From contig OX328107.1 in NCBI GenBank assembly GCA_946811185.2, positions 15,279,565-15,343,564 on the forward strand: a stretch of 64,000 bases of DNA. Direction: 5' to 3'. A model generated the notes under the pieces. The model saw nothing but the letters and a program-made list of their open reading frames with translations, ran no database searches and was not told where the DNA came from. Positions 30,401-45,400 of the stretch are shown piece by piece. The stretch's first letter is position 1; each line of letters begins with the position of its first letter. This DNA comes from Hippopus hippopus. Taxonomy: Eukaryota > Mollusca > Bivalvia > Cardiida > Cardiidae. The position numbers and the translations under genes are program-made.

Positions 30401-33400
30401 AGTTTCAAGTCAATCGGACTGGAGATGACAAAGTTATGCTCCGGACAAAAACTGGACGCCGCCTGCCAACCCACCCGCCCGCCATGGGTGATCCCATAAT
30501 ACGTCCCGTCTTCGACGGGCATATAATAACTCAAAAATTAAGCAAGCAAGAGTTATGATTCATTTGCACTGCACTTCCCCTTAATGAGATCTATCCACCC
30601 ATGAAGTTTCATAACCGTAGCTAGCATAGTTTTGGAGATATGCTTTGGACAAAATATAAGTATGAGTATAAACAAAGGGAAATAAATCAAAAATTTGGTA
30701 AGCAAGAGTTATGATTCCTGTGCACTGCATTCCCCTTTGACAAGATCTATCCACCCATGAAATTTCATAACCTTAGCTAGTATAGTCTTGGAGATATGCT
30801 CCAGACAAAATTCAAGTATGAAAAACAACAAACCAAGTTTCATAACCGTAGCTAGCATAGTTTTGGAGATATGCTTTGGACAAAATATAAGTATGAAAAT
30901 AAACAAAGGGAAATAACTCAAAAATTAAGGAAGCAAGAGTTATGATTCCTGTGCACTGCACTCCCCCTTGATAGGATCTATCCACCCATGAAATTTCATA
31001 ACCGTAGCTAGCATAGTTTTGGAGATATGCTCCAGACAAAGAATGGGGACGCCGCCCGCCCGTCCGCCCGCCACGGGTGATCCCATAATACGTCACGTCT
31101 TCGACGGGCGTATAAAAATGTTATTTAAATGGTGTATAGCATACAGTGTACCTTAGCAAATGTCCCTGGAGTTTCTTTCCTAGTCACAGACAAAACACTT
31201 TTTTCAAAGCCATAAAGGCTGTCAAACCAATGTGTCATGGTGAGAGAGGAATAGATCTTTGTGCATTGGCTTTCCTAAATCCATGTACACTGAAAGAGTT
31301 TTGGATAAGCTGATATCTAAACTCACGATATTTAGCCCTCCATGTTACCACCAGGCTCAACAGGGCTCAACAAAATGAGATCTATCAAACCCAACCATTT
31401 TATTCACCCTTTAACACATAATCCCGAGTTTAACCATCCTTACGGAGACGGCTCCAGGGAAACATTGCGGGAAAAAGAGAAAACGGTGGTAACTAGCATT
31501 TTCTCCTTTTTCCATGAAGTTTTCTGCCCCTTCACTCTCAAATTTCATCATTAGGGCCACATTTGATTAGTCGTCTGCAAATGCTTTGAATTTCGAAAAG
31601 TCCAAAGTTTTGTCATTTGGCAAAGGGTTAAGACCAAATACTTTAGTTACCTCCCCCACTGTTTGATCGGTCATAACTTCCACCATTATTTCTTCCTCCT
31701 CTTGAATATCCATTTGTCATGTTTCCACGATTCCCTCGGTTGTTACGGAAACCACCACGCCCTCCTGACCTCTGATCTCGGTTCTGGTAACTGTTATTTG
31801 AAAATGATGAGGAACCTGAAAATAATCAGTTTTCTTGTAAATAACAAGAAATCATTTGACCCTCTGTCACTCAACAAGACCTTTTCTTCACTTCTAATTG
31901 CCAATTTTCAATCTCTGGCAAGTAATTGAAAAGAAGGAAAACCACAAAAATTACTACTATCTTTAACCCTGTACCAAACAACCCCAAGCTTTAACAATTC
32001 TCAGGGTAAAAGCCATGGTGACAAATGGATAGAATGTTGGCAACCAGCATTTCTCCTTTTCCCACAATATTTTCTACCCTATTAAAGATGAAAATTAATA
32101 TCCTTTTAGCAATATTTTATCTATCGTCTGCAATTGCTTTCAATTTGATCAAGTCGAATAGTAAACGGTCAAAAGTCTGTGAGAAAATTCAATATCTCAC
32201 AATACCAAGGCCAAGCCACATGTCAAAATTCTTAACAATGCAGCTGGAAGCAAATACAAGTCCTAGGCAATGTACTACAACACAATATTCCTTTATTTAT
32301 ATATCTACAAATTTTAACTACAAAATCTATCAATCATGAACATTTTTTTTTAATCAAAAAGGCTAAGAAAAATATAAATCTGGTTTAGTGGGTGAAAATG
32401 TTTTATAATGTATGGTGGATGAATATTGTAGCATACCATTTTGATTGATCAAATCAGAAGCCAAGCTTAAAGTAATTCACTAGCAGGTTATGTCATCATA
32501 TCGTTCTTGTATTTGACAGTGTGTAGATATTGGTTTTTTCTGAGTCCAGCGCATTCATTTAACACATTACCACACAGTCCCAACTTTTAAAGACCCTGAG
32601 AAAGAACGCTCTTGAAAATATTGTTGGAAAAGGAGAAAATGCTGGTAACTAGCATTTTCTCCTTTTCCCACAACGTTTTCTACCCCTCCAAAAACAAATT
32701 TCAATTTTAAGTCACATTTAATTTGTCGTCTGTAATTGCTTTCAATTTGGACAAGTCTAGTATTTTGTCGTTTGGTAAAGAGTTAATTCCAAATTTTAAC
32801 GACCCTGGAAGAGAGGGCATTTGAAAACATTGTGGGAAAAGGAGAACATGCTGGTAACCAGCATTTTCTCCTTTTCCCACAATATTTTCTACCTTTCCAA
32901 AAACTAATTTTAATTTTTGAGATACTTTGTCGTCTAGAAATCCTTTCACTTTGGACAAGTCTAATATTTTGTCATTTGGTAAAGAGTTAAGCCAAACATT
33001 TTATGGATGAATCCTAAAAGCAAAGTTACCTTGATATGAGGAATTGTCGACAGGCGTGTCCTCGGACTCTTGCTCCTCTGGTTGGTTGTATATCAACGAC
33101 TGAAACTCACTTGCATTTGGATTCATGGGATAGCCTTTCTTCTCTGGCTGGGTCAAATTTGATTGATTATCCTGAAATGTTGAGACACATGATTTTACCC
33201 TAAAACAACTACTTTTACAGGCGTTGCTAAATCAGTGTATTGAAACTTTTAAGCATGTAGTAAAAACCCAAATGTTACCATTTCAAAGGTAATTTTTACA
33301 GAAAATATGCCCTTATCGGACAGCGTAGATCACAGATCAGACTGCACGTTCTGTGCAATCTGATCTTGATCTACATTGTTCGCAAGAATTCAGTTCGTCG

Positions 33401-36400
33401 GGCCTAGCAGCTATAGCGTTAAGACAATATCATAACAAAGAGAAATGATGCATAGGAGAAACAATTAAAGACATGAAATATATTTTTACACAAAAGGTTT
33501 TTTTTTTTTTAGATTTGTCCCAGTGATCTTCCCAGCCCTATGCGACATATTTTTTAACTTGTCCATGCTATTATCAAGACAGTCTATTTCTACAAAAAAA
33601 TCATGAAAGTTGGAAAGAAAATGTTGCACAAAGGGTTTCTAAAATTTGTGCAAGTGATCTACTTTTGACCTGATGAGACCTAATTTTAAATTAATCAAGA
33701 CAAAAATTCTGACCAAGTTTCATGAATATTGGACTGAAAATGTGTTCTCTACATTGCATACAATGTCATGGCATAACTAATGTTTGTCCTGGCAACATTT
33801 TTTTTACCAAGCCTGACCCAATTTTAAAATGTCTAAATTATCGAGACAAACCTTTATGAAAATCTGAAAGAAAAAGTGGCCTCTAGAGAGCTCACAAGGT
33901 TTTGCTTCGATTTGTACATGTAAACTACTTTTTGACCCACTATGACTCATTTCAAACTTGTCCTGAATATTAGCAAGAAAAACATTCTGACCAGTTTTCA
34001 TGAATGTTTGACTGAAAATGTAATCTCTAGAGTGCACACAAGGTTTTTCTAAGATTTGTCAGTGACCTACTTTTGACCTGACCTGACCTAACCCAATTTC
34101 TAACTCATACAGGAAATTATCAAGACAAACATTCTAGCCAAGTTTCAAGAGTATTGGGCTGAAAATGTGGCCTCTAGAGTGCACACAGGCTTTTTCTAAG
34201 ATTTGTCCAAGTGACCTAAATTTTGACCCCATGTGAGCCTATTTCAAACTTGTCCAAGAAATTATCAAGACAAACATTCTTTAAAACTTTCATGAGCATA
34301 GGACAAAAAACAAGGCCTCTAGAAGGAAAGCATGATTTCTTTTTAAGATTTGTTTCTTTGATCCAATGTGACCCATTTCAAACTCATCTAAGATATTATG
34401 CAGACAAACATTCTGATTTACTTTTGAGCCATGCTCTGACAAAAGGGGGCTTAATGCATCTCTGTGATGCATCGTACCAAGCTAGTTATTATATGATCAT
34501 GGATCTATAAAACCTATTTTGTCTAACAGCCGACTTATTCATGAAGTAAATTGGTCCTTGGTCATACAGAAAATTGACCAATAGCAAAGTTTCGGCCCAG
34601 GCCAGCCTGCAGATGTATTAAGCCCCCTTTTCACAGAGCACGGCTCATTTGTATTGGACTGAAATTGTTGAAGCCCACATGAAGGAAGCCCAACACAGCA
34701 ATGGGCATGATTACAAAAAATTTACCTGAAGGACCTTGAGCTTAGATGATCTGAAAATATCAAAACTAGCCCTAGTGGTTCAAGACAAGAAGGCCTATTG
34801 TTTTCTCTAAAAGTAAATGCATAAAACATATAAGCGCAAAGAATGAATTGCCTAAAAATAAGTCAAAAGTCAATGATTTTGTATTGGAGTTTTGCCATTT
34901 TAACAGTTTAGGTCTTATCATGGCGGTCAGTTACGCACCCATGTGTTTCCTGGCTTTCTCACACCAGTGCTGACACAAAAAACTTTCTTTCCAAAGCCAC
35001 TGACTACTTTTCTCACATACATCAGAGGTGAGAGGCAAATAATCGCCCAAAAGAAAGTTCGCCGCAACCAGGTATCGAACCCGCAACCTCCAGGTCACAA
35101 GTCAGATACGCTATCCACTGAGCTACCCAGCCGGGCAGTCAAAAGTCAAGCTAAACTTGTAATCTGTACACTCTTTGAAGAGCTTTTGATTTTTCATGCC
35201 AAGTTTGAAACCTATAAGCAATCTGGGTCAATGTTTATAAAACTTTCTTCATGGTCAACTCAGCTGAGCATGGAATTTCAAAGTTGTATAAATTCAATTA
35301 GGCTAACCTTATGGAGTAACGTCTAACCTTTGGAGCCTTCCTTTGTTTCTTATTGAATCAAAGTCTTCATTTTAAATTTTTGCACCTTCTTATGGATAAA
35401 TGGGAAGTTAGAGTTTAAGCACAAACTCATTTGAGCATGGAATCAAGTATAACCACAGGCACTGGTTCAATAAGGGGATTTATTAATTTTTTATATATTT
35501 CTAGCACTGGATGCCATATTGTTCACATACCCTAAAATCCCACGCTCTGGGATAAAGGGGTTTGATGGTTTTGCAAAGCTATCAATTCATTTCAGCCTGC
35601 ACAGTCCATGTAGGATGACAAAGGTCGACACTTTTTGCTTAAGGTCATTTTTTTGCATGCCAAAGGACCCATCTACCTCATGATTCAGTCTGTTGCTAAA
35701 TAAAACGTATTTTATGGATCCATAATTATGTGATGACTTACTTCGTATACCGCATCAAGGATGCATTAAATCCCATTTTGCCGGAGCATGGCTCAGTTTG
35801 AATAACCTGTTTTTCCCAAACTAGGGAGACTGTGCTATGATTGGTAATGTAGTCTTTAAGGAGTGACAGTAAACTAACAATTGGACAGTGAGCAATCACA
35901 GTAGCTCATCTTGAGCACCTTAGTGCCATTAAGCCAAAATCCTGTACTGAACAGAGTTTTGCTGTATCCAAATGAATAACTAATATCACATCTAGGAGAC
36001 CTCTACTTACCTTGATCTTGGTTCCAGTTCTTCAACTCTTCAACTCTATTCAAGAAGCAAACCATTAATGAAAAAAGAACATGCACAAATTACCGTACTA
36101 AATCCTTGGCAATCTGAATATAAGATTATAACCTACTTGAGTGGTCTAGCATCTGAAATGTTAGACACATATGACACATGACTCTTGCAACATCCAACCA
36201 GTAGACACCTTTAGCCCTTACCTGAGATTGGTCATGACCAGGTGGCATGGGAATTTGTGGCGGAATTTCAAACTGTGACAACGTAGAATCACTGGTTCCT
36301 TGCCCTAACACACTGTGAGTTATATTTCCTGCACTATTATCTGAAGCCGAAACTGCACCAGAGAACAAATCTTCAGTTTGTAAAGAGTGTGTAATACTAG

Positions 36401-39400
36401 TTTGTGAGAAACCTGCATTGGTAAAGTCTTGGTTTTGGGCATTATTTGCTTGTGTTAACAGAATTTGTTCTGAGCCATGCGAGGCACCATGACTGCTCAC
36501 GTTGATGTCCGTTTCTAACTGGGCTTGATCACTGTAGGTTGTCGCTCCGAACACTGGAGCAGAAAGATTAGGATTATCCTGGGTCTGATTTGAGGGTGGT
36601 CTAACTAGGGGTTGTCCCTGTGGCATAGGGTGAGCTGCAACAACTGCTGGGTCCATGTGTGGGGCTGGAAATATTGTATGGTAAAGTCTGGTACATGTAA
36701 TTCTTTCATTACACTGACAAAATTTACTTATACATATTAAGGGCATTCTGCTCAAAACTTGTATCACATTTCTCCATATACAGGTAATTAGAAAATATTT
36801 ACCATAAACTGAGTCAGGTTATGTCTGGAAATTACACTGAATACCAACATTTTCTCCTTTTCTCACCATATTTTCAAAAGCCTTCCCATGGGTGTTAAAA
36901 ACACCCTGTTGTTTGGTAAAGGGTTAAACACATAAGAAAAAACAAGACATACAGCTGAATCATTGGAGTATTCAAATTAAGTAAATGACATTGCATAAAA
37001 AGTTTCCAACGAATTAGCCATACTCTTTGAAAAGAGGGATCAATGCATCTGCAGAAAGTATCGACCCATGTCAGCCTGATCCATTGATCCATTGCTGGGT
37101 ATGATGCATCACAGAACCCCTTTAGCCAGAACATTTCTCAAGTAGTATACAGAGCTATCCAAGATATTATTCAGATAGTCAATCTGACCAAGTTTCATCA
37201 AGTACTGTCCACAATTGAAGCTTATCAAGAGATCAGTGTATTCTAAGGTTTGATATTGTGACACTGCTATTGACCCTGGGTAATCAATGTTGAAACTGTT
37301 CAAACCTTTCATTGTAACACACATTCTATCACAGTTCTATCATGATTTGGGCAAAAAAAAGACCTCTTGTGTGATAGCGTTAATGTAGTATTTGTCCCAG
37401 TTTTTTCACCCGTGGCCATCGTACATCAATTTTGTCATGGACACTATTGAAGCAATTGATTGATTGATTGATTGAACTGGAGTTTAACACCGTTTTAGTA
37501 GTTTAGGTCATATCACAGCAGTCAGTGCACCTATGCATGTGTTTCTTGGCTTTCTCACACCAGTATTGACACAACTTTCTTTCTAAGTCACTGACTACCT
37601 TCTCACAATGCATCAGAGGTGAAAGGCAAAACATCGCCGTATGAAAATTTGCCTTAACCAGGTATTGAACTCACAACCACCAGGTTACAAGTCCCATACT
37701 CTAACCACTGAGCTAATCAAGCAGGCTGACCACTGAAGCAAACACACAAAATTACATAAATATTGTATAAAGATTGCAGTCCAAATGTGGCCTCTACAAT
37801 AACCTTGTGACAGATCAGACACACATGGGCTTCAAATAGTTCACAAAAGAGCATCTTGAGCTGATGGGATCTAAAAAAAAATGTGACTTACAAAATTCTC
37901 GCTTCACATCTGTCTCAATGGTTGACTCCTGCAGAAAGTTGAAACTACCCTGAACTGATGATACAATTTCTTGGAATGGACGTTGACGAGAGAATGCTGC
38001 AGCAGCCGCTTGTTGTTGTTCTAATGTTTGTTGTTGTTGTTGCTGTTGCACAGCTGGTGAGTTGACCGGGTTTGAAAAGAAAGAGTCTGCTTCAGCTGGC
38101 ATATTGGTTACCTGCATGGAGAAAAAATATCCAATATTAAAATTAAGATACACTGTTATGACATTTTTTGATTGATTGAGTATTGTTTTCAACATTATTT
38201 CAGTCATATTAAGGTAACAGTTCACATATTCATGTATGTCCTAGGTTTCTCAACTACTAGCCTAGAGCTCTGAAAAGGATTGCTCTTGTGACATTTGTTT
38301 GGTTGCATGGTAGTATGATATATCTTATGTTGCTTTCAAAATAATTTCACTACAGCCTTACCACCATAACAGATCACTTATTCATGTACTTTTTAATTAA
38401 ACCAGTACAAAGCTGGGGCTCTGAAATGCCATGCCTAAGAAGACAGTCCACAAAAGAAAACCAGTGCCTCAGGCAAACCTCTGGATTACTTTAACTCTTT
38501 ACCAAACAATAAGAAAAGGAGAAAATGCTGGTACCAAGCTTTCTTGAAGTTTATGAAAACAGAAGAATGTGGCTCAATGATATTTCCACTACATGTTAAC
38601 TCTTTACCAAACAACAACATAATTTTAGACTTGACCAAATGAAAGCATTTTCAGATGACAAAACAAAAGAAGCTCAAGTGATGATTTCAGTCGTTGATAG
38701 ATTAGACAGCATTGTGGGAAAAGGAGAAAATGCTGGTTACCGGTATTTCCTCCTTTCCCCATAATGTTTTCGAAGGCTTTCTTATTCAGGGTTGCTAAAA
38801 CTCGGGATCATGTGGTAAAGGGTTAAACGATTTTGGTCATATTTTATCATCAGGCAGCAGAGAATATGTGATCAAAGATCAGACTGCTCATTCTATACAG
38901 TCTGATCTTGCTCTATAGCATTTGTGAAGGATATTGGAAGCAAAGTTGTTTTATCAGAGACCTAGGTCTCTCTGTAATCAATCATTACTTTCATATGAGT
39001 CAATGATTTAATTACCCAACATAACAAGGCTTTTTAAAACACTGACAGAAAAGGATAAAATGCTGTCAACCAGAATTTTCTTTAGGTCTTTTCAATGCTT
39101 TCTTCTTATTCACAAACCTGGCTTCTACTCATTCAAATACAAATCTCCTATCTTGAATAACATTAACCCTTTACCAAGCCACAAAATTTTGGACTCCATT
39201 AAACTGAAAGAATTTGCAGACGACAAATCAAAAGAAGCTAGAATAACTTCTGTCTTTGATAGGGAAGAAAACATTATGGGATAAGGAGATAATGCTGGCT
39301 ACCAGCATTTTCTCCTTCTCCCTTAATGTTTACAAAAGCCTTCTTTTTCCAAGTTGTTAAAACTTGGGATTGTGTATTAAAGGGTTAACTTAACCATGTC

Positions 39401-42400
39401 AAGAAATTCCATTGCCGGACAAGTATATAACCCTTTCGTTCTCAGTATTTTTTTGCTTTCTCAGCAGAATATCTCACCCTTCAAGTCATTATTGATTGTT
39501 TGTTTTGTTTTTGACATGGACATTAACTTCAGGTTACACGGTGTGGTAAGACAAGTTTACTAGTTAAAATTGTCCATTATGGTAAAGGATCTAATGTATA
39601 TAATAACAGAAGTACGCTTGAAAGCATGCTTGAGAAAAGGTTAAGATGGCATGGCTTAATTTAGTTAAACAAATCCAAGTGAAAAGTTGAATTCATAGTA
39701 ACATTTTACAAACCTGTTGCTGAGAAGCCAGTTGGGTTAAAGATTCGTCGGTTAACCTTTGACCTTCTTGTGATGAACCAGGTATGGTTTCTTCGGGTAA
39801 TTCGGGAGGGAGGGAAGCTTGCACCTCGTCAGAATCTGGATGTGGCACATCCTGGCTCTCCACAACCTCAAATTCAGCTTCATCACCGAGTTCTTCCTGG
39901 GATTTGTCTTCGCCACCTTGATGAACTTTCTCAAAGTACCCACAGTTGGCTATCAAATCAAGCAGTTCTTTAAGTTCCTACAATAACAGAATACATTATT
40001 TCATTTGGCATTCCTTGATGCACTCATCTAAATTTAAATCAATTGCAGACAACAAATTAAATGAAGCTACAACGGGGGGGAAACATTGTGGGAAAAGGAG
40101 AAAATGCTGGTCACCAGCATTTTCTCCTTTACTAAAAATGTTTTACACAGTTTTCTCCCTCAAAGGTGTTAAAACTTGGGATTCTGTGGTATAGAGATAA
40201 AATAAAACCTTTTCTTACACCTGCAATACACATATTTACAGAAAACACTGAGGAACTAGGGATTAACCCTTTACCACACAATCTCGACCTATACTAGCCC
40301 TGTGAAAGAAAGCTTTTGAAAACATTGCAGAAAAAGGAGAAAATGCTGGTAACCAGCATTTTTCTTCTCTTCCCTAAACATTGGATTCTACCCTACCCAA
40401 AACAAATTTCAATTCTTGCATCAAAGTTTTTTTTTCATCGACAAATGCTTTCAATCTGGAAAAGTCTACCATTTTGTAATTTGGTAAAAACTTAATTACT
40501 TATGACATGACACTATTCATTTTCCATTTTATGTTTTCCATTAACCTTTTTTTTTTTTGATTTTCCTCTCACTCACCGATAGTTTTAGAAATAAGAAGAC
40601 ACACTTTGGTAATACTTCGCCTGTCATACAACAATAACTACACCTCTTGCAAGTCACAATAGCAACTACATATAGCCATGCTTTCCTTCTCTAGTCTAAT
40701 CTAAATCTACCACAGGGGACTCATGCTGTTTAAAACTGTTTAATGGTGGAGTTTTTTTTTGACAAAATGCTAAAGTAAATGGCTTTTTTCTGTCTCTTGC
40801 GCTTAACTCTTCACCAAACGACAAAATTTTAGACTGGTCCAAATTGAAAGCACCTGCAGACGACAAAATAAATGTAACTCAAAAATTGAAATTTGTTTCC
40901 AGCAGAGTAGAAAACATTGTGAGAAAAGGAGAAAATGCTGGTTACCAGCATTTTCTCCTTTTCCCACAATGTTTTCAAAAGGCTTCTATCTCAGGATCAT
41001 AAAAACCAGGGATTGTTTGGTAAAGGGTTAACCCTTAACCTCACAATCCCAAGTTTTAAGGACTCTGATGAAGAAGCCTTCTGAAAACCACCATTTTTAC
41101 CATTTTTGGTCACCACCATTTTCTCCTTTCCCCACAATGTTTTCTAACCTATCAAATACAGAAATCATCATCAAACACTTTAATTTGTTGTCTGCAGATG
41201 CTTTCAATTTGGCCCAGTCCAAAATTTTGTCGTTTGGTACAGATTTATTCAATATATCAAGCTATGCATCATATTTCTAAATTTACTTATCTTTGTCTAA
41301 ATTTAATGATACCATGAAGGTGCCATAAAAATTAACACTCTTCACTAATATGTCGTCACAAAATTTTAAGCGATGAGACTAAAGATTTCTTTACAAAGTA
41401 TAAAATACTTACTTTATATGTGGTTCCAACAACAGGTTTATCATGCCCCTCCAGAATGTTAGCCATGTGTTCCGACGCTTTTGAAAGAGCTTCAGGGTAT
41501 TCTGTATCTCCGTCTCGACTTGGACTGACTAGTTTGTACAGCTCATCTAAATGATCCAGATTCTCTTCAGTCAATACCTACAAACAAAGTGTAAAAGTTA
41601 TAACAAGAGAACAGCATATGGGTGTCAAAGCTTGACAGCAGTTTCCAAAATTCTTTGAAAATAATATTCTAAATCTGAATTCCAAGGCAAGCTGAAACAT
41701 TTTGTCTCATTCTGTCTCAGCCAATCAGATGGCTAGCCTTGGAATTCTGGGACATTCTGTCTCAGCCAATCAGATAGCTAGCCTTTAAATTCTGGGATGT
41801 TCTGTCTCAGCCAATCAGATGGCTAGCCTTGGAATTCTGGGACATTCTGTTTCAGCCAATCAGATGGCTGGTGTTGAAATTCAAAATTACAACAGTAGAT
41901 ATATAAATGGGTCATCTGGGCATTTTTTTAATTTCCTAGGCATTTTTTTAATTTTTTGACTAAATTTTTATAAAATAAGCTAATTTTCCCAAGGCATTTT
42001 CTTATTTTTTTCGATTTTCCATATTTTATTCTACGAAAATCTATTTCCTCATAATTCTAAAGAAAATAAATTTCCCATAATCATCATCATCAACGCATCG
42101 ATTTATCCACTAACCAATGCATCAACTAATGGGCCCCATGTGTCAACACAGAATAAGTCCATGCATGAGGAACCATCTAATTACTATAATCATTTTACCT
42201 TAAATTCAAAAATAAAGAAGTGAAAAAATTTTTTTGAATTTTTAATTGTTTTATTTTTAGAGTAAATAAAAGATGAGGTTATATAATAAAAGTAGTGTGC
42301 TTAAGAAACTTACCACTAGTGAATATTATAAACTATATAATAATTTAATAGATAAAAGTACTATAATAAGTACTTATTATTCTGATAAAAAAATTTATCA

Positions 42401-45400
42401 ATTAAACTTAGAATTTAATTATAATTATGAGTGTATAAACCAAAAAAAAGATATATTTTTTCTTTTCAAAAAAATAAGTTCATTTGTGTATTACTTACTT
42501 AGTAAAGAAAGGTATCAATTTCCATACTCTAATATTACAACATCTATTATTATACAAGTACCACAGATATTTGTTGGACCTAGTAGTCCTTATTATCATC
42601 CAAATCATGGTTTTCCTCATATTCTTCAAATACCATTTTCAAGATGTGATAATTTTTTTGGTGATTATAAAAACCTTTTGTTTGATTTAATTGATAATAA
42701 ACATAGAATATCTTTGATTGATAATTGTGAATTATATCCAATTGTATCATTTAATTTTCCTAGTTGTGAAACAAAAAGTAGATGTTTTGTTTCATTGGGT
42801 GGTGAAGATTACTTTTTAAAAATAGAGGATTTGTTAGAAATAAATGATAATTATAATTTAGGATTTTATCTTATACCATCTAATGATGACACAGATGGAG
42901 GGTTTAACTTAGAAAGTATGGAAGTATCAGAAGATGAAGATAATATTATCACTACTAACACCACATATTATGAAGATATGTGTATAATATGTAATGAAAA
43001 TAAACCTAATATATTATTTTGTGATTGTGGTCATATATCTATATGTGACTCATGTGATAAAGATGATTTATATAAATGTGTCATGTGTAGAAAGAAAACA
43101 CATGTTAAACGATATCTTAATTAAAATATAAATATAACTTCTCAATGAGAAAGGAGTTATATTTATCTATATTTCCTATATCACAATAAAGCAACATAGG
43201 AAATGTTAATTATCTAACATTTTAATAAAATGAGTTGGTTAAATAAAAAAATAGAAAAATTAATAAAATCCTTAACTAATAATAGCACAGATGAATGATA
43301 AACTTTATTAATAACACCTCAATACCTTTTTTAATAGAATTTAATAATTTCTTAATTTATTTCTTTTTATATAAATTTTTTTTTATAAATTTTTTTTTTA
43401 TAAAAATTTTTTTTTGAATTTTTACTTTTAGATTAATAATAAATATTATAAAATGAATGTTTTAAATAGATTTACATCTGAAGAATTACAGAAGTTAAAA
43501 AATCATATAAGGAATAAATATGAAGAATTAACTTTTCATAATGAATCAAGAAGAGAAATATTTTTTCCAAATTTTTGTTCCTATGATTATGTGCAAAATT
43601 TAATTAATGTAAAAGCAGCAATTTATTATTATTTTAGTAAAGAAATATATGAATATGGTATATATAATTCAACTATGTGGATAGGTCTCTTTTCTCGTAG
43701 TCGTGATATAACACCACTTAGGAGAGGTCCATATTGGTTAAAAATAGAACCATGGAATGAAACATATTTAACAACTTATAAAGAAGAAATAAATGATTTA
43801 TCTAATAATGATATATTGTATGAGCGTGATGTAATACATTATGATGGGGCAGTTCTTTCTCCTATGATACGATTTTCTCATGATTATATGTGGGATGTTG
43901 AAGCGTATTCTTTTGAAGAAGATAATGAAGATTTAGATGAAGAAGATAATATAGAAAACAATAACCAATTAAGTAATGGCTCAAAAACTTTTTATTCGGA
44001 ATCTTGTGTTATATGTAATGAAGTTAAACCTAACGTACTATATTGTAATTGTGGTCATATACCAATATGTGAAAAATGTAATAAACTTACAACTGATAGA
44101 TGCATTTTGTGTAGAACAGAATCTTATGTTAAAAGAATTTTGTAAAATATTTAAAATGAAGTTTATAAAATTATTTTCAAAGAAAAAAGATAAACCTATT
44201 AATAATGATATTATTAAAAAACAAATAATTAAACTAGATAGACGTATACAAGAATTAGAATTAATTATTGATGGATTAATGGATATTTTAAGTGATATGA
44301 AGAAGTCTAAATAAATATATAATATATTTTTTTATAATATATTATATATTATATATATTTACATAGGTATATTCATACTAGTTTTACCATCACCTTCAAC
44401 TCCGTTTTCCAATATTTAACACTTTACAAGTCTAACTCTATCAAAATAGATATGTAAGAGTGTTCCGCAGTAGGGTTGTTTGTTCTTGAAATAAAGTTTA
44501 TGATATCACATTGTTTTATTTCAAGTGGTTTAGGAAAAACTACACAGCTACAAGTCTCATCTTTCTTTTTAGTAATAGAGTAATCAACCAACTCTACTCC
44601 GTTTACCACAATATTAACTTTTACCTCTTTTGGTATATTAGGGTCACTTGTAACAACTGATAAACTACCTCTTATAATTCTACCTGGCGCATTCATACAA
44701 TAACCACCCATCCTATGGGTAGCACCTGAAGCACCATTACCAAATGAAAACTCATAATTACCGTTTCCAAGTGGTCCATTTTCTTCAGCCCACACGGTTA
44801 TAATGGGGTGGGAGACTTTATCCACATAGGATTTTGTTGCTAAATCTCCCTCTTCTACTGGGGTTGCCGCTTTTTTTAAAGAAAAACCCTGAAGATTTAT
44901 GTTAGTCGCTACCATAAAAGTTCCATCCCAATTTTTTATAATAGCCCCACCATTATCAACATAATGTTTATTGACAGCGGAGTAAGGGGAATCAGGATTT
45001 GGTAATCCAATAATTTGGTTATCATTCATATCTATTTCACCATTCATTAAAAAAGACCCATCTTGTTTTTTTGTCATAGCTCTGACACCCGCGGTGGCCG
45101 CCTCAACAACGGTATCTACATAAAACTTATTTGCAGCTTGTTGGTTTTCTAAAGGGCTTCCAACATCACTAATTCTCCGTCCACCCATAGAAACATCTTC
45201 AACTGCTAGATACACTCCATTTAAGTAAACAAAAGCTCGCCTCAAACCATCTACATAAGCCATAGTAGCAGCATCTTGTGGATATACTGGATTTAAAAGA
45301 TTTGTTAACTGATACCCTTTCATATTTATATTTGTAACAGCGGAAAAGGTACCATCCGGTTCCTCTACTATTGCTTTACCACTCCTATCCACATAATTTT

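Noticed and set aside
29412..30558. Repeated frames of 89 and 148 codons
   Set aside because: They translate the 160-bp tandem units and are not conserved in frame between units.
35068..35138. tRNA gene on the minus strand
   Set aside because: A and B boxes are present, but the sequence continues into a repeated body found elsewhere, so it is a SINE head.
36009..36044. Possible small Caprin exon with a good GTAAGT donor
   Set aside because: Every in-phase reading that fits the flanking phase-0 exons meets a stop or breaks the frame.
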